From Isoetes taiwanensis (Eukaryota > Streptophyta > Lycopodiopsida > Isoetales > Isoetaceae), in contig JAJEKV010000047.1 in the NCBI GenBank assembly GCA_021234155.1, positions 2,718,494 through 2,782,493 of the forward strand: a stretch of DNA of 64,000 nucleotides. Reading direction: 5' to 3'. The notes beneath the pieces are model-generated. The model was not told where the DNA came from. It ran no database searches and worked only from the letters and a program-made list of their open reading frames with translations. Below, piece by piece: positions 1-11,600 of this stretch; the stretch's first letter is position 1, and every line of letters begins with the position of its first letter. The position numbers and the translations under genes were made by a program.

Positions 1-309
1 TGTGAGTAAAGAGCAGCTGTTGATTTGGAGCTTCTGGAGCGAAGGAAGTTTGCAGAGTGAGTTGGGAAGTGACAAGAGCATGGGGCAGTCAAGGACAAGT
101 TGTTGGAGTGAGTACAGATTGCCAATGGCATCAGGAAGTGATGCAAGCTTGGGGCAACCACGAACATGGAGTTCCTTCAGTGACAGGAAACTCTCGATGG
201 AACCTTGGATGTTAAACCACCGCAATTCAGGAAGACCTTCAATGCTGAGAAAATGTGTAGATTGAATATCTTGTAATTGTAATCCACGAAGACTTGAAGG
301 AACCTGCAG
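1..309 (-). CDS. NLR copy 1, LRR exon (partial, runs off window)
   Basis: Read on the minus strand this encodes leucine-rich repeats of the plant NLR type, with motifs such as LKELHVRGCPKLASLPDAIG and then LPNSLCKLPSLQKLQI. LRRs in these receptors sense pathogen effectors or guarded host proteins and hold the NB-ARC switch off. The exon start at 309 is inferred from an acceptor reading TTTTTCAG on the minus strand. Unlike the matching part of copy 2, the frame stays open through the second repeat here. The rest of the LRR domain lies outside the window. Confidence 0.65.
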   Translation of the reverse strand, partial: MQVPSSLRGLQLQDIQSTHFLSIEGLPELRWFNIQGSIESFLSLKELHVRGCPKLASLPDAIGNLYSLQQLVLDCPMLLSLPNSLCKLPSLQKLQINSCSLLT

Positions 310-694
310 CTGAAAAATTCTAGTTAGACTTTCTTTCATGATCTTCAAATTATATTTCAAAAACAACAAATATATTTTGTCCATAGAACCTGATGTGCAT
401 CGAGCTGTGGAAGTGGGAGGAAGTTGTCAGGCTGGGAACAACCACGTAGATGTAGTTGTGATGAATTTCGATTGGAGCTCTGGTCACAAGATCACACTAA
501 AGTTTTAGTGCTCAGATTATGCATATTTAAGCATCCTTTATATTATGCTATATTTGATAACTAGTATAGGTAATTTATCTAATGAGCTTAAGACTTCGGA
601 TTCAGCAGAATGCCATGAACTACTTTGCTGTATGATGGATAATATCCACTGCATAACCAATATGTTACCAAGTCAAAGAATAAGCTAAACTTAC
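310..694 (-). other. Intron between NB-ARC and LRR exons, NLR copy 1
   Basis: On the minus strand the NB-ARC frame ends at a donor-like CAT|GTAAGT at 695/694. The LRR frame resumes after a pyrimidine-rich acceptor ending TTTTTCAG at 310. The interval is AT-rich and has stops in all frames. The same intron is found in copy 2. The boundaries are inferred from splice consensus only. Confidence 0.6.
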
Positions 695-1800
695 ATGCTT
701 GTAGTAGGTCAAATTCTTTTCTGCTGCTATCTCGTCGGCAACGGTTACCAATAAGTCATGGCAATAGCATGTCTGAACTATGTGAGGAAGAAGAGAATAA
801 TCAAGGTTCGTTTCCAGTAGACACTCCTGCAACAGAAACTCCATGATATCTTTCCCATCATCTAGAAGAGCAAGTCTTGCAACCTCAAGTGGTTGGCCAT
901 TCCAGAAAAGAGCCACATCAACAAATGCATCGACCATGTTAGGCTGTTGAAACAGAACCAACCTCTTTAATACAACACTCATGTTATTTGACAAACTGCA
1001 AACTTCTCTCAGCTGTTTTTCCACAATCTCCCATTCATTACGCTTCTGAGGATGTTGAAAGTAGGAGCCACATATTTTGACTGCCAATGGAAGTCCTGCA
1101 CAGAGTGGAACTATCTGATTCAATAACAGCACCAGCTTTTTCAGCCATCTCAACAAAGAGATGCTGTGCCTCATTTTCTGTTAACCTCTGAGGTTTATAG
1201 AACATGAATTCCTCCCCCTTGCAAGAGAACGCCTCCTTAAATCTGTGTGCAGTATGTATATCTGGTGTGGAAAGCATGAAAATAGTAGACTGTGGAAGAC
1301 AATTAGACAGGTTAGGAGGGAGCAATTCTTCTAAATCTTCCCATTTCCAAACATTATCTATACACAAACACAAGCCCTTCATTCCCTCCATTTTCAACCG
1401 TTCGAAGCACTGTTGCAACCTGTATCGCCCCTGCTCAGGAGCAGTAAATATTTGGACAACATTTTCTAACTGATATAGGACTTTCTGCTGAATTTGCTGT
1501 AACGGTTTGAGAGGTCTTTCTCCAAGCTCCACAAAAACCATAGCATATTTCTGTTGCTGCCAAATATCATCCCAGAGGAACTTGAGCAAGATGGTCTTGC
1601 CTACGCCTTGCATACCACAAATGCAAAGCATTTTCAATCCATGCTGTTCCAGAGTCAGGAATCTGAGCAACTGTGCCTTAGTCTGAACAATCTACTGTCC
1701 TCTGAAATACAAATCTCCATATCCATTCCGTTTTTGGGCGGCCCAATGAGTGCAGAAGGAAAAGCAACACAGATTATATGAAGAAATCTGGTAAAGGGTT
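695..1800 (-). pseudogene. NLR copy 1, NB-ARC exon, frameshifted
   Basis: This is the nucleotide-binding switch domain of a plant NLR. Visible motifs on the minus strand are a P-loop (GMQGVGKT followed by I instead of T), kinase-2 LCIDNVW, GLPL (CAGLPLAV) and an MHD-like CHD near the 3' end. The Trp at the end of kinase-2 favours the non-TIR class. Compared with copy 2, about 24 bases are missing near 1,125 (net 23), which breaks the frame between RNBS-D-side and GLPL segments, and one base is missing near 1,690, upstream of the P-loop. The end of the exon (HDLLVTVADEIAAEKNL...) is open here but broken in copy 2. Probably a pseudogene, but assembly error cannot be excluded. The upstream limit (1,800) is a possible acceptor, TTTTAAG. 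Confidence 0.7.
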
Positions 1801-2007
1801 CTTAAAATACAGGTTTGTGAAGCTTGTGGATAACATCATCTGATGAAGCCAAGCAGATGTTTGAATTCCGGTGACCTAGGACCTAGGTTATTACAAAGAA
1901 TCTTGGACTTTGATTGCGGCTCTTATAACCTGGGGAGGTATTTCTGAGCAAGTGGGTATTTGTGTTACCTAGGTATATTATTAGGATAGCATAAGATAAA
2001 CCTTCTT
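1801..2007. other. Intergenic or 5' intron DNA upstream of NLR copy 1
   Basis: No gene is seen. It may hold an intron or leader of the NLR, because the NB-ARC frame extends upstream of its first ATG to a possible acceptor. CCTAGG-type motifs recur around 1,875 and 1,969. Confidence 0.4.
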
Positions 2008-2191
2008 CCTTAACACACTGCCCCTCAAGTTTATAGTGATCCAACGGTTCAGATCAATCTTGATCAGTGTGTTACTGGAGCTATAACACACTGCTACTCC
2101 ATAACACCCTAGGATGTTATGAAATGGACGGATCCAGATCAATTTTGATAATGATCGGATGGCCCAAAACTCTCGGGGCAGTGTGTTAAGG
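2008..2191. mobile_element. MITE-like element with 17-bp terminal inverted repeats
   Basis: CCTTAACACACTGCCCC at 2,008-2,024 is matched exactly in reverse complement at 2,175-2,191. Inside, further inverted similarity is visible (GATCAATCTTGATC against GATCAATTTTGATAATGATC, and the pair of ATAACAC motifs). At about 184 bp, without coding capacity and with complementary ends, it fits a MITE. A target-site duplication was not resolved because a second foldback abuts the right end. Confidence 0.6.
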
Positions 2192-2345
2192 GCGATAACG
2201 CCCTGGCCCTCGGGTGTTACTTCAAAAAAAATTTTCGGGCCATCAAAATGGCTCGGGCGTGCGCTACGCGCACACCCTCGCCATTTTGATGGCCCTCAAA
2301 TTTTTTTTCAGTAACACCCTCGGCCCAGGGCGTTATCTACTCCTT
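2184..2345. repeat. GC-rich foldback (about 65-bp arms)
   Basis: The left arm (GATAACGCCCTGG, GGTGTTACT, GGGCCATCAAAATGGC) returns in reverse complement as GCCATTTTGATGGCCC, AGTAACACC and CCAGGGCGTTATC. The loop of about 27 bases contains GTGCGCTACGCGCAC, itself palindromic. The transcript would form a long imperfect hairpin. It overlaps the right end of the MITE-like element. Confidence 0.65.
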
Positions 2346-2487
2346 AACAATATTTACATCATGCCTTTTATGTTAGAATATATTTCCCTTTGCTCAAGCA
2401 GAAAAGCTTGTCCAAAAGACTTACAGATTGCACACTAGATGCAAAATCTGGCCTGAGAGTTAAACTTGAGGCCATTCAATGGTTTGT

Positions 2488-2820
2488 TTATTTGGGCAAC
2501 TCCCTGTTGTCGTTAGTCTCTATTTGTGGTGCAACTTTGGAATTTTTTGGTCTAGTAATGCGGAAATAGCAGATGAAGATTATCACTGCAAATAAGACGA
2601 GTGCTCCACATATAATGCCTGCCCATTCTTCGTGTGTCAAACCCACGAGTTTTTCTGGCTTCTTGTACACAATCTCTGTCTCTGATTTATTAGAGTCCGA
2701 ATTCAAGACAGAAAAGTGATTCAATCCGGCAATTTTCTGCTGCAAATGCACACCGGCAAATGTTCTGGCGGATGCAAAGGGGCACATTAGTACCAAAAGC
2801 ATAAACAGAAGGGTCTGCAT
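2488..2820 (-). CDS. Small predicted type I membrane protein, copy 1
   Basis: The 110-residue frame starts at the ATG for MQTLLFMLLVLMCPFASA. Residues 1-18 look like a signal peptide. Residues 66-86 (WAGIICGALVLFAVIIFICYF) form one membrane span, followed by a basic stop-transfer stretch (RITRPKNSK) and a short polar tail. An NKS glycosylation site lies at 44-46 in the predicted lumenal or outer part. I do not recognise the family. A longer frame upstream has no ATG before 2,820. A TATA-like box lies about 120 bp upstream. The middle segment (residues about 24-39) is read in a different frame from copy 2 because of indels that cancel out, so that segment is uncertain in one of the two copies. 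Confidence 0.6.
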   Translation of the reverse strand: MQTLLFMLLVLMCPFASARTFAGVHLQQKIAGLNHFSVLNSDSNKSETEIVYKKPEKLVGLTHEEWAGIICGALVLFAVIIFICYFRITRPKNSKVAPQIETNDNRELPK

Positions 2821-2938
2821 TGTCTCGACGAAGAGGAGGAAACCGTGCGTTGTTTTGTCGAAATAGTTCAACGAAAAAGATGAAACACTTTTGCGCTTTA
2901 GAACCTGAATAATGTTGGGAGGTCGCAAATATATGGGA

Positions 2939-2950
2939 CTTTATATTATA
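2939..2950 (-). promoter_or_regulatory. TATA-like box upstream of small membrane protein
   Basis: TATAATATAAAG on the minus strand, about 120 bp upstream of the ATG at 2,820. It is conserved exactly in copy 2 (45,349-45,360). Function is inferred from position only. Confidence 0.4.
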
Positions 2951-2956
2951 GTGCAA

Positions 2957-3467
2957 TGGTGGCTAGCCTCCACTAGGGTCAAATATCTTTGTCAAGTAGT
3001 ATTTTCATGGAAATTGGAAAGCTGCATTCTCATGTTGACTTGTTGTTTCGAGGCAAAACCCGTAAGAAGGTAGGATCATGTTATCCATGATGTAGGATCT
3101 GGGAGCTTGGCGGCCATTCTATTCCATTCCACATCATCATGTTCCATATATGTTATCTCATTGAAATAGTCCTTCCCATGTCCCTAGGAACGGCAAGCCG
3201 CCAAGCTTTCTAGCATTCTGAATATACAAAGCAATAAGCCCTTATATCTCAATGCCAGCTACTATCACTATCCCTTGGTCTTTCTAAGAGTGAAGTCACG
3301 AATGACATTTTTTGAATATAGTATTTCATACAACTTAGTGTCAATTCTAAAAGTAATGGAATGCAAGAGACACCCCAAAAACTGATAAAGGTGAGCAAAG
3401 TTATTTCAATACTTTTCATGCAATGTCCATTGAATAGCATTTGCAACCTTACTTGATGAACCTGAGA
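2957..3467. other. Intergenic DNA without recognisable gene
   Basis: No convincing reading frame. The pair GGGAGCTTGGCGGC (about 3,110) and GCCGCCAAGC (about 3,188) is an inverted match separated by some 70 bases. The stretch is nearly unchanged in copy 2. Confidence 0.5.
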
Positions 3468-3517
3468 GCCCATTACCTCAGATAAACGGGCGAGCCCATT
3501 TATCTGAGGTAATGGGC
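3468..3517. repeat. 50-bp hairpin (23-bp arms, 4-base loop)
   Basis: GCCCATTACCTCAGATAAA followed by CGGG pairs with CCCATTTATCTGAGGTAATGGGC, with one mismatch and loop CGAG. It may be the centre of a decayed foldback element or the hairpin of a small RNA precursor. Copy 2 keeps the right arm, while the left arm is altered at CAG and AACGG. Confidence 0.75.
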
Positions 3518-4675
3518 ACGCAGGGGTGTTTATCCCCTTTAACCGGGAGGCAAGCTGCCTCATACATAGCTGGATTATCAAAGGTTTGGTAGGTTGTTAG
3601 CTAGGTTATCAGAGGATTGGAAAGGGGTCGATCAATTATCAAAGGTTCAGCAGGCTTATTTCTTGCTTATCAGAGGTTTGTAGATGCTTCCAGCCTAGAT
3701 TATCAGCATCCAAAACTGAATCCATGGCTGAATAATGCACGCCGCTGGATAATCATGCATGCCACTACTTCTCCCAGAGTTTTCTTACTTGTTATGCCCT
3801 ATCACATGGCAGGAATCAATGGCCATGAACGCCTTGATCCAAAAGCATGCCAGTTAAGATTGGCTCACACATATAAACTTCCTGCAAAAAAGTTTTTAGG
3901 AACTTTGGGGATGAGACTTTATTTTGTTGGGGGGGCTCTTCACTAGGTATGATGCCCATAGCCAAATATAATCAATGCCGCCAATAACAACGGTTGATTT
4001 TAAATATTTGTAGGCCTCACAAAATTTTGTTTAATTTTATATGCTATTTTTCTAAATTCGTTAGAAAGAGGGTTAGTTTGATGTCTTGTGGGATATTCAA
4101 GGCATATTTAAAGATCTAACGACTACAATTTCTTGTCCTTCTTTAGCGGTGGAAACCTTTTTCAGATTTTTTCCATGTGATCATGCTTTTGAACCAAATT
4201 TTCTTGATATTATATTAGAAAAGTCAATTTTACCTAATTTTCTAATTGTCTTGATAACTCAATTTTTGTCTTTAGTAGAGAGCTTGATTATTTAAAATTG
4301 AAGTAGATGAAGATCCTAATGGCCAGGTAGCACATGATGAACAAAACACCTTACCTTCTATGAGTTGGATTTTAGGCTTAACTATGTCGTGAGAAAGTGG
4401 AGTGAAGCCATTGATAACGGTGCATATTTTTTGATTTGAGAATTGAATTGAACTGAATGGATTTTTATCGTCCATGGAGACCAACTTGCCTATGGGACCG
4501 AATCAAAGAGTACATCAAAGGTATTATTGTTAGAAAGAAAGGAAAACAAACCCTGCTCTGAAGGGTTTTCAAAAGAAAAACGTCTGCAGTAATAAGCATG
4601 CTAAGAAACTGCACAATGATACTTTTCAATGCAGTGTCTGAGGACATAGTTGAGTGTGCATATCTATGATCTCTC
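3518..4675. other. AT-rich intergenic DNA with short TTATCA(A/G)AGG repeats
   Basis: Between about 3,570 and 3,715 the motif TTATCAAAGG or TTATCAGAGG occurs several times at irregular spacing. The rest holds only short frames with no recognisable domain. In copy 2 (45,927-47,100) the same DNA carries many substitutions at CAG/CTG. Confidence 0.45.
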
Positions 4676-4918
4676 CTAGAGATAAGGTCCCAATAACCAC
4701 ATCCAAACCATATTCATCAGCATATGGAATGGCAAGTTAGGGGGGACCAACTCAGCATAGCAGGCTCGGATGTGGGCAAATGTTGGACAGTTCTTAAGAG
4801 TGCAGCATTCATCGTAAAGGACGACCTGTTGAAAATACTGACAAAGCCTGTCCTTGCGCACCTTCCGAGCCCATCTGCCTGTCTCAATTTAGAGGCAATA
4901 TGCACATGTGCAAATTGA
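4676..4918 (-). pseudogene. Possible LINE-type reverse transcriptase C-terminal remnant
   Basis: The minus strand reads DECCTLKNCPTFAHIRACYAEL after a basic stretch. The pattern (DE, then C, then CP followed by an aromatic and IR) resembles the cysteine-rich end of non-LTR retrotransposon polymerases. The match is short and lacks the upstream cysteine pair, so this is a tentative call. The copy at 47,100-47,335 is more broken. Confidence 0.3.
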
Positions 4919-5680
4919 AGCTATCAACCTATGCTTCTTCGTGGGCAAATATGTATGTAAGTAGCACAGGTAGTGTGTCATCTTGACCTGTTCTGGGGCA
5001 CCTTGTGTTCCTGCACATTCCATCCTTCCAGCAAGCCTTGAGGTGCTACGGACCTATGACCACGATATAAAGAAGGTTGGGGAGACGATCGGGAAATATG
5101 TGGAGAAGATAACATGTGTGATTCATTATGGATTGTCAATGTATGATTTGACGCCTTCTTAAGAGATGCCATGTATGTCTGTCTGATACGAACTATCCTG
5201 AATACCTGAATAAACATAAGAACTTTTACACAAATTAGTAGCCAAAGCCTTGTTCAAAGGAGCTCTCCACCCAACCGGGCCACTCAGCTAGCAATATCAG
5301 GCAGGAACATAAAGACGATAAGGCATATAATGCATATCCGACAATCGCTTTTTTTTAGTAGCTCCTCCCTCGAGCTAGCAGTCCTCAATATGATACACCA
5401 AGAGTTGGGTTTAGGAATAGTAAAAGGTTACTAGACAAGATTAACAGAAGCTCTAGGAAAAAGAAATAGCCTTCTTAGGTTCAGATTCAAGAGCCAAGAG
5501 TAAAGCAGTCTTCTTTGACCCTGAATCAGAATAAGTGCCACACCAAACCGGAAACTAGACTCCGAGCCGGTTCCAGAAAAGTAAAATTCGTCCAAATCCA
5601 ATCTCTGGTTGCGGAGATATATCCAATTAAAGTTCGGGTTCTATTTATAGAAGTCTCTGTGACTTTAGCCTTCTTTGGCC

Positions 5681-8600
5681 TGCCTTTGCCGTTGCCTTTG
5701 CCTTTGCCTTTGCCTTTGCCTTTGCCTTTATCTTTGCCTTTTGTTCCCAACCATGATATATACTAACTCTATATGATTTCGCCCAATGCATAATCATATT
5801 GGCCACTCCCCCGAGCTCATTGTTAGATATTAACCTTAAACCATATCAATTCCTTCCCTTCTCGGGAAATCTGACCTCGCTTGTTGCATTGAATACAACT
5901 TTCAGGTTCTCGTTAACATCAACTTTAATATGAAGATTATTAACCTTCATAATTTTATGAACCAATGACAATATCATAATTCTGTTAAGGCAACTCCCCT
6001 AACATAATATTATTATCAACTCGTGGTCACCACCTCCTCGTCCTTGGTTTATGATACCACATGTTCGTGATTTTTGTGTCTACCACCTACTCATGCTTTT
6101 CACATACCAGTGGTTGCCACCTACTGTGGGCCACTAATTCTTGGTTACCACCTACTGCGGACCAATTTAGTTCTTGGTTGCCACCTACTGGGACCAATTT
6201 AGTTCTTGGTTGCCACCTACTGTGGGACCAATTCAACTCGAGGTTGCCACCTACTGTGGACCCAATTTAGTTCTTGGTTGCCACCGCCGTGGACCAATTC
6301 AACTCGAGGTTCCCACCTACTGCGGGGTCTTTTTTTTGCTGTGATTACCACCTATTTGTGGGTCACATTCACTTGTGATTACCACCTACTGGTGGATCAC
6401 ATTCACTGCGGATTACCACCTTCTCGTGGATCACTTTGAATAACAATATATCGCTTTAAATTGGTTCAAAATATAGTGACTTCTCCCGCTAAAGCAATTA
6501 AAGTCTTACACGGATAAATAGTATCCAATTAAAGTTTTCCCTCAAGAATAACTTCGGTTCTTAGAATTCTTGAAAAACTGGTTCCCTTCCCGCATATTGC
6601 CTCATAAGTCCCATGCATCTAACTTTCTCGGTTACTCTGCATGTGTATCTGCAAAACTATCTCATGACATGAGTAACTTAAAACTATTTCAATTAAAACT
6701 CGAAAAATCACCCAAATTCTTGATTTGTTTCGCTGGAATATTTCCCCTCTTTATTGTTTTGTTGGATTCCAGCATCCTTCAAAACATTTAGAGCCACTTC
6801 ATGATCTCGCCAAAGATCGTGACAATGGTTCTACTACCCACAGTTCCAAAGAAAATCGAACCAATTGATACGAACTATCCTGAATACACCAAAAACATAA
6901 GAACTTTTACACAAATTAGTAGCCAAAGCCTTGTTCAAAGGAGCTCTCCACCCAACCGGGCCACTCAGCTAGCAATATCAGGCAGGAACATAAAGACGAT
7001 AAGGCATATCAGGCATATCTGACAATCAAACACATTAGTAGCTCCTCCCTCGAAATGGCAGTCCTCAATATGATACACCAAGAGTTGGGTTTTAGGAATA
7101 GTAAAGGTTACTAGACAAGATTAACGTAAGCTCTAGGAAAAAAGAAATAGCCTTCTTAGGTTCGATTCAAGAGCCAAGAGTAAAGCAGTCTTCTTTGACC
7201 CCCGGTCACTTTTCTGTCATTTCTCTCATTCGGATGAATCAGAATAAGTGCCACACCAAACCGGAAACTAGACTCCGAGCCAGTTCCAGAAAAGTAAAAT
7301 TCGTCCAAATCCGATCTCTGGTTGCGGAGATATATCCAATTAAAGTTCGGGTTCTATTTATAGAAGTCTCTGTGACTTTAGCCTTCTTTGGCCTGCCTTT
7401 GCCTTTGCCTTTGCCTTTGCCTTTATCTTTGCCTTTTGTTCCCAACCATGATATATACTAACTCTATATGATTTTTAGCCCAATGCATAATCATATTGGC
7501 CACTCCCTCGAAGCTCATTGTTAGATATTAACCTTAAACCATATCAATTCCTTCCCTTCTGGAAACCTCAATCTCGCTTGCATTGAATACAACTTTCGTG
7601 TTCTCGTTAACATCAACTTTAATATGAAGATTATTAACCTTCATAATTTTATGAACCAATGACAATATCATAATTCTGTTAAGGCAACTCCCCTAACATA
7701 ATATTATTATCAACTCGTGGTCACCACCTCCTCGTCCTTGGTTTATGATACCACATGTTCGCGGATTTTTGTGTCTACCACCTACTCATGCTTTTCACAT
7801 ACTAGTGGTTGCCACCTACTCGTGGGCCACTAATTCTTGGTTACCACCTACTCGTGGACCAATTTAGTTCTTGGTTGCCACCTACTCGTGGAACAATTTA
7901 GTTCTTGGTTGCCACCGCCAGTTGGACCAATTCAACTCGAGGTTGCCACCTACCGTGGACCAATTTAGTTCTTGGTTGCCACCGCCGGACCAATTCAACT
8001 CCTCGAGGTTCCCACCTACCGTGGGTCTTTTTCTGCTTTGGATTACCACCTATTTGTGGGTCACATTCACTTGTGATTACCACCTACCGGGATCACATTC
8101 ACTGCGTGATTACCACCTTCTCGTGGATCAATTTGAATAACAATATATCGCTTTTAAATTGGTTCAAAATATAGTGACTTCTCCCGCTAAAGCAATTAAA
8201 GTCTTACACGGATAAATAGTATCCAATTAAAGTTTTCCCTCAAGAATAACTTCGGTTCTTAGAATTCTTGAAAAACTGGTTCCCTTCCCGCATATTGCCT
8301 CATAAGTCCCATGCATCTAACTTTCTCGGTTACTCTGCATGTGTATCTGCAAAACTATCTCATGACATGAGTAACTTAAAACTATTTCAATTAAAACTCG
8401 AAAAATCACCCAAATTCTTGATTTGTTTCACCGAATATTTCCCCTCTTTATTGTTTTGTTGGATTCCAAAAGATCCTTCAAAACATTTAGAGCCACTTCA
8501 TGATCTCGCCAAAGATCGCGGACAATGGTTCTACTACCCACGCCCAAAGAAAAATCGAACCAATTGATACGAACTATCCTGAATACCTGAATAAACATAA

Positions 8601-11600
8601 GAACTTTTACACAAATTAGTAGCCAAAGCCTTGTTCAAAGGAGCTCTCCACCCAACCGGGCCACTCAGCTAGCAATATCAGGCAGGAACATAAAGACGAT
8701 AAGGCATATCAGGCATATCTGACAATCAGCTTCTGTTAGTAGCTCCTCCCTCGAGCTGGCAGTCCTCAATATGATACACCAAGAGTTGGGTTTAGGAATA
8801 GTAAAAGGTTACTAGACAAGATTAACAGAAGCTCTAGGAAAAGAAATAGCCTTCTTAGGTTCATTCAAGAGCCAAGAGTAAAGCGCGTCTTCTTTGACCC
8901 CGGTCACTCTTTTCTGTCATTTCTCTCATTCGGATGAATCAGAATAAGTGCCACACCAAACCGGAAACTAGACTCCGAGCCAGTTCCAGAAAAGTAAAAT
9001 TCGTCCAAATCCGATCTCTGGTTTTGGGAGATATATCCAATTAAAGTTCGGGTTCTATTTATAGAAGTCTCGTGACTTTTAGCCTTCTTTGGCTTTGCCT
9101 TTTTTGCCTTTTGCCTTTGCCTTTTTGCCTTTGCCTTTATCTTTGCCTTTTGTTCCCAACCATGATATATACTAACTCTATATGATTTCGTCGCCCAATG
9201 CATAATCATATTGGCCACTCCCCCTCGAAGCTCATTGTTAGATATTAACCTTAAACCATATCAATTCCTTCCCTTCTCTGAAGTTAACCCCTCAATTGCA
9301 TTGAATACAACTTTCAGGTTCTCGTTAACATCAACTTTAATATGAAGATTATTAACCTTCATAATTTTATGAACCAATGACAATATCATAATTACGTTAA
9401 GGCAACTCCCCTAACATAATATTATTATCAACTCGTGGTCACCACCTCCTCGCCCTGGTTTATGATACCACATGTTCGTGGATTTTTGTGTCTACCACCT
9501 ACTCATGCTTTTCACATACTAGTGGTTGCCACCACTGCTGGGCCACTAATTCTTGGTTACCACCTACTGCGGGACCAATTTAGTTCTTGGTTGCCACCTA
9601 CCGCGGACCAATTTAGTTCTTGGTTGCCACCGCCAGGACCAATTCAACTCGAGGTTGCCACCTACTGCGGGACCAATTTAGTTCTTGGTTGCCACCGCCG
9701 CGGGACCAATTCAACTCGAGGTTCCCACCTACTGTGGGTCTTTTTCTCACTGTGGATTACCACCTATTTGTGGGTCACATTCACTTGTGATTACCACCTA
9801 CTGCGGATCACATTCACTGCGATTACCACCTTCTCGTGGATCACTTTGAATAACAATATATCGCTTTTAAATTGGTTCAAAAATATAGTGACTTCTCCCG
9901 CTAAAGCAATTAAAGTCTTACACGGATAAATAGTATCCACTTAAAGTTTTCCCTCAAGAATAACTTCGTTCTTAGAATTTTGAAAAACTGGTTCCCTTCC
10001 CGCATATTGCCTCATAAGTCCCATGCATCTAACTTTCTTCTGCTACTCGCATGTGTATTCGCAAAACTATCTCATGACATGAGTAACTTAAAACTATTTC
10101 AATTAAAACTCTAAAAATCACCCAAATTCTTGATTTGTTTCGCTGGAATATTTCCTCTTTATTGTTTTGTTGATTCCAAAGATCCTTCAAAACATTTAGA
10201 GCCACTTCATGATCTCGCCAAAGATCGTGGACAATGGTTCTACTACCCACGCTTCCAAAGAAAATCGAACCAATTGATACTTAACTATCCCGAATACCGA
10301 ATAAACATAAGAACTTTTACACAAATTAGTAGCCAAAGCCTTGTTCAAAGGAGCTCTCCACCCAACCGGCCACTCAGCCTAGCAATATCGCAGAACATAA
10401 AGACGATATAAGGCATATCGCATATCCGACAATCGCTTACATTAGTAGCTCCTCCCTCGAAATGGGCAAATCCTCAATATGATACACCAAGAGTTGGGTT
10501 TAGGAATAGTAAAAGGTTACTAGACAAGATTAACAGAAGCTCTAGGAAAAAGAAATAGCCTTCTTAGGTTCGATTCAAGAGCCAAGAGTAAAGCAGTTTT
10601 TTGACCCCGGTCACTCTTTTCTGTCATTTCTCTCTCATTCGATGAATCAGAATAAGTGCCACACCAAACCGGAACTAGACTCCGAGCCAGTTCCAGAAAA
10701 GTAAAATTCGTCCAAACCGATCTCTGGTTGCGGAGATATATCCAATTAAAGTTCGGGTTCTATTTATAGAAGTCTCTGTGACTTTAGCCTTCTTTGGCCT
10801 GCCTTTTTGCCTTTTGCCTTTGCCTTTGCCTTTATCTTTGCCTTTTGTTCCCAACCATGATATATACTAACTCTATATGATTTCGCCCAATGCATAATCA
10901 TATTGGCCACTCCCGAAGCTCATTGTTAGATATTAACCTTAAACCATATCAATTCCTTCCCTTTCTGGTTAACCCATTTCGCTTGCATTGAATACAACTT
11001 TCGTGTTCTCGTTAACATCAACTTTAATATGAAGATTATTAACCTTCATAATTTTATGAACCAATGACAATATCATAATTTCATAAGGCAACTCCCCTAA
11101 CATAATATTATTATCAACTCGTGGTCACCACCTCCTCGCCCTGGTTTATGATACCACATGTTCGTGATTTTTGTGTCTACCACCTACTCATGCTTTTCAC
11201 ATACTAGTGGTTGCCACCTACTGTGGCCACTAATTCTTGGTTACCACCTACTGCGTGGACCAATTTAGTTCTTGGTTGCCACCTACTGTGGACCAATTTA
11301 GTTCTTGGTTGCCACCGCCAGGACCAATTCAACTCGAGGTTGCCACCTACTGTGGACCAATTTAGTTCTTGGTTGCCACCGCCGTGGACCAATTCAACTC
11401 GAGGTTCCCACCTACTGCGGGTCTTTTTCTGCTGTGATTACCACCTATTTGTGGGTCACATTCACTTGTGATTACCACCTACTGTGGATCACATTCACTG
11501 CGGATTACCACCTTCTCGTGGATCAATTTGAATAACAATATATCGCTTTAAATTGGTTCAAAATATAGTGACTTCTCCCCGCTAAAGCAATTAAAGTCTT

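Noticed and set aside
3617-3946. 109-codon plus-strand frame over the TTATCA repeats
   Set aside because: The copy 2 counterpart is broken, there is no motif, and it lies over low-complexity repeats.
5526-5750. Lys-Gly-rich reading frame (GKGKGKGK) opposite the TTTGCC tract, repeated in most units
   Set aside because: It is a by-product of the hexamer repeat; length changes with repeat number and the frame is lost in several units.
7871-8174. Overlapping frames full of WLPPT/GCHLLW repeats in all satellite units
   Set aside because: Three frames are open at once because the 33-bp minisatellite has length divisible by three. No start context or domain supports a protein.
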